64,000 nt of DNA from Arcicella rosea (GTDB taxonomy: Bacteria; Bacteroidota; Bacteroidia; Cytophagales; Spirosomataceae), in contig NZ_JACHKT010000005.1 of NCBI RefSeq assembly GCF_014204325.1, positions 1-64,000 of the forward strand, given 5' to 3'. The notes under the pieces were generated by a model. The model searched no databases. It was not told the origin of the DNA and was given only the letters and a program-made list of their open reading frames with translations. Positions 61,862 to 64,000 of this stretch are shown piece by piece; positions within the stretch are counted from its first letter, which is position 1, and the number at the start of each line of letters is the position of its first letter. The position numbers and the translations under genes were made by a program.

Positions 61862-61900
61862 AACACTGGTGTTGATAAAGTTCTCACTAACACCAGTATT
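61862..61900. terminator. Terminator between convergent mgtC and gntP
   Basis: Stem aacactggtgtt / aacaccagtatt with one mismatch. The minus-strand side is followed by a T-run, ending the permease transcript. Confidence 0.7.
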
Positions 61901-61907
61901 GATATGA

Positions 61908-63221
61908 TTAAATCACGGCATCCAGAATCAGCACACCGACTAATCCTACCACAGCTACGATACTTTCCATCATCGACCAAGACTTAATGGTATTTTTGAT
62001 ACTTAGGTTGAAATACTCTTTAAATAACCAAAAACCAGGGTCGTTTACATGCGAGAACATCAAGCTTCCTACACCAATTGATAAAACCATTAAGTTTGGA
62101 TTTACTCCTGATTGAGCAACCAATGGAGCCATGATTCCAGCAGTCGTTAGTCCAGCTACAGTTGCAGAACCTAAACAAACTCTGATAATCGCTGCTACCA
62201 ACCAACCTAAAATCAAAGGATCTAATGGTAAAGTTTTTAGGATAACTGCAATTTCATTACTTACTCCGCCATCCATCAGGATTTGTTTTAAAGCACCTGC
62301 TCCGCCTATGATTAATACAATCATTGCTACATCTTTAACGGCTTCGGTATAAATTGACATGATGGTTTTCATAGATGTTCCCATCTTAATTCCTAAAGTA
62401 AACGTTGCTACAAGTACAGAAATCAACATGACAATCGAAGGGTCAGCTACAAATACCCCAAATGACTTTAGTGATTCATTGTCTTTCCAAAATGTTGCTA
62501 AAAGTGTTGTGGATGCTAATAAAATAACTGGTAAAAGTGAAGTTAAAAAGCTATTTAAAGTACTTGGTAATTGTTCTTTAGGAAGTGTTTTACTTTGAAA
62601 TGTCTCTAAAGGTTTTGAAGGAATATTTTTGAGTGTCAAAGAAAAAATTGGACCTGCAATAACGATAGTTGGAATGGCGATAATAATACCATAAACCAAG
62701 GTAAGTCCCATATCAGCATTGAACTGAGCAACTAAAGCCGCAGGAGAGGGGTGAGGAGGCAAAAATCCGTGAGCAACGGATAAAGAAGCCAACATTGGTA
62801 AGCCGATGTAAACCGCAGGTAATTTATATTGATTCACTACGGAAAATATCAGAGGAATCATTAACACAAAACCTACATTATAAAAAAGTGGAATACCGAT
62901 GATAAATCCCGTACAAACTAAGCCCCATTGGATGTATTTTTCACCGAAAATTTTCATCATCACCGAAGCGATTTTCTGAGCAGCACCGCTTTCCGCAACA
63001 ATTTTACCAAGCATAGCACCCAAGGCAATAACAATTACTAATGAACCCAACATATCGCCTACACCTTTTTGTAGGGATTTTCCAATACTGCTTAAAGGAA
63101 TACCTGTTGTAATACCAGCAACGATAGAAACGATAAGAAAAGCTATAAAGGGATTGAGTTTTCCCCAAGTAATAAGTAGGACTAAAAGCCCAATACACAA
63201 GAATATAATAAATAAGGTCAT
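61908..63221 (-). CDS. GntP-family gluconate:H+ symporter
   Basis: 437 residues, about twelve to fourteen helices. GntP landmarks are clear: VAHGFLPPHPSPAALVAQF, a conserved motif of the family, and GSLMFSHVNDPGFWLFKEYF. It imports gluconate or related sugar acids; substrate is inferred from family. No kinase or dehydratase gene is nearby. Monocistronic. Confidence 0.9.
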   Translation of the reverse strand: MTLFIIFLCIGLLVLLITWGKLNPFIAFLIVSIVAGITTGIPLSSIGKSLQKGVGDMLGSLVIVIALGAMLGKIVAESGAAQKIASVMMKIFGEKYIQWGLVCTGFIIGIPLFYNVGFVLMIPLIFSVVNQYKLPAVYIGLPMLASLSVAHGFLPPHPSPAALVAQFNADMGLTLVYGIIIAIPTIVIAGPIFSLTLKNIPSKPLETFQSKTLPKEQLPSTLNSFLTSLLPVILLASTTLLATFWKDNESLKSFGVFVADPSIVMLISVLVATFTLGIKMGTSMKTIMSIYTEAVKDVAMIVLIIGGAGALKQILMDGGVSNEIAVILKTLPLDPLILGWLVAAIIRVCLGSATVAGLTTAGIMAPLVAQSGVNPNLMVLSIGVGSLMFSHVNDPGFWLFKEYFNLSIKNTIKSWSMMESIVAVVGLVGVLILDAVI

Positions 63222-63513
63222 AGTTTGTATTACTTGGATAAGATAAATAATAAGTTAAACCTAAATATTTGGACTGTATGATTTATCCTTTTTTGGAATA
63301 AATTTTTGAAAAATGTCTTATGCTTAATCAATAAAATCTAATTCAAAGGCATAAGAAGGTTTTGTGAAATCTCTACTTGCTATAAATTGTATTTATTTGA
63401 TGAAAAATAAAAATAAAGAAAGGTGTTGCCCAGATATGTATATTTAAAAGACTAAAAAAGTGTTGAATAAACCTACAACCATTAATCAATCAGGCAATTA
63501 TTGCTTAAATTAC

Positions 63514-63544
63514 TTGACATTTAAAGAAGTAAGTTTTATCTTTG
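63514..63544 (+). promoter_or_regulatory. Promoter of rpsU
   Basis: TTG (63514-63516) and TATCTTTG (63537-63544) are 20 nt apart, a good match to the Bacteroidota housekeeping promoter. It lies about 40 bp upstream of the rpsU start. The rest of the 364-bp spacer 63222-63585 shows nothing further. Confidence 0.6.
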
Positions 63545-63585
63545 CACCTCTATTACAAAAAAAGATTTTAAACAAACAAAATAAT

Positions 63586-63780
63586 ATGCTGATTATCAAT
63601 ATTAAAGAAAACGAGTCAATCGACAAAGCGTTAAAAAGATTCAAGAAAAAATTTGAAAAAACTGGCGTTGTAAAGCAACTTCGTAAACGTGCGGCATTTG
63701 AAAAACCATCAATTGGCCGTCGTACTGAAATCATTCGTGCGTCATACAAACAAAGAATGTACGGTAACGAAGAAGCATAG
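63586..63780 (+). CDS. rpsU: 30S ribosomal protein bS21
   Basis: 64 residues from ATG 63586 (MLIINIKENESIDKALKRFK), typical bS21 with a basic helical C-terminal half (RRTEIIRASYKQRMYG). A longer frame upstream is not conserved-looking. bS21 sits near the 16S rRNA 3' end and in Bacteroidota helps hide the anti-Shine-Dalgarno sequence. The leader just upstream is A-rich and I see no strong Shine-Dalgarno there. Own promoter and terminator. Confidence 0.97.
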   Translation: MLIINIKENESIDKALKRFKKKFEKTGVVKQLRKRAAFEKPSIGRRTEIIRASYKQRMYGNEEA

Positions 63781-63864
63781 TTCATAGATTGATTTTTTTT
63801 AAATAACAGAAGTATTTTGTTATCAATTTAATCGTGAATTAAGCCGATAACCGTCAGCATCATA

Positions 63865-63903
63865 AAAAACGTCTGAATAAACATCGTTTGTTCAGACGTT
63901 TTT
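63865..63903 (+). terminator. Terminator after rpsU
   Basis: A 13-bp perfect stem aaaaacgtctgaa / ttcagacgttttt followed by further T residues. Confidence 0.9.
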
Positions 63904-63919
63904 GTTTTTAGTAGCTTTG
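63887..63919 (+). promoter_or_regulatory. Possible promoter of the gene starting at 63971
   Basis: TTTG (63887-63890) and TAGCTTTG (63912-63919), 21 nt apart. The upstream element overlaps the right arm of the rpsU terminator. Confidence 0.3.
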
Positions 63920-63970
63920 TTGTAAATTATGAGTATTAAGCCTCTCAATTTGTAAAATCTCAAGAATTCA

Positions 63971-64000
63971 ATGCCAGAAATTATCGATTTCTTTATCAAA
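63971..64000 (+). CDS. Start of a gene cut by the window edge
   Basis: Only the first ten codons (MPEIIDFFIK) are present. In Bacteroidota a xerC-type recombinase gene often follows rpsU, and such proteins can start with a similar amphipathic helix, so xerC is a guess only. Confidence 0.35.
   Translation, partial: MPEIIDFFIK

Overview
The window looks like a chromosome segment of a low-GC Bacteroidota, most likely a cytophagalean (Arcicella, Emticicia or Flectobacillus type). Several things point there: Bacteroidota-style promoters (TTG about 20 nt before TAnnTTTG), start codons without strong Shine-Dalgarno sequences, an AMP nucleosidase and CtlX/arginine deiminase of Bacteroidota type, a bacilliredoxin, a CdaA-type c-di-AMP synthase and CTnDOT-like integrases. 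No rRNA, tRNA or CRISPR array was recognised.

The left core (about 0.1-21.9 kb) holds a dipeptide epimerase, an M23-like protein, cdaA, a photolyase, queA, then ispD-meaB-RND/MMPL exporter in close succession, an MFS carrier, a GapN-like aldehyde dehydrogenase, an A-type Fe-S carrier, two guanidine-group hydrolases (CtlX and arginine deiminase) and a sufC-sufD-sufS-sufE-DUF59 operon that lacks sufB, followed by a bacilliredoxin.

The accessory region (21.86-38.4 kb) has two parts. From 22.6 to 31.1 kb is a string of unrelated genes, all on the minus strand, separated by 70-160 bp imperfect palindromes. The palindromes carry end motifs resembling integron attC cores (GCCTAAC / GTTAGGC, GGCTGCTAAC / GTTAGCAGCC). 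A frameshifted tail of a tyrosine recombinase, an hsdS scar and a DUF1016 nuclease unit bounded by 43-bp direct repeats lie among them. I read this as a decayed cassette array (a CALIN-like cluster). From 31.48 to 38.41 kb lies a compact integrative element inserted at the 3' end of mnmE. It has two tandem tyrosine recombinases, two HTH proteins, a Rep-like protein with a zinc-finger tail, small unknown genes, duplicated mnmE ends (both reading FCIGK-stop) and paired 11-bp repeats near each end.

The right core (38.4-64 kb) holds mnmE, an SCP2 protein, a dienelactone hydrolase, queG, a DODA-type dioxygenase, an ATP-grasp protein, fabH, a GH28 pectinase, a VOC protein, an MFS carrier, amn, a small HsdR-N nuclease-fold protein, a PafA-like phosphatase, ugd-uxs (UDP-glucose to UDP-xylose), a TPR protein, an SDR epimerase, ppx, exbB-exbD, DUF421 and MgtC proteins, a GntP permease, rpsU, and the first codons of a further gene.

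Several intergenic spaces carry short tracts with a strict 7-bp period, some folded as long inverted repeats. Together with an 81-bp tandem repeat, a 42-bp minisatellite and a 100-bp palindrome, they form a layer of structure that the genes do not explain.
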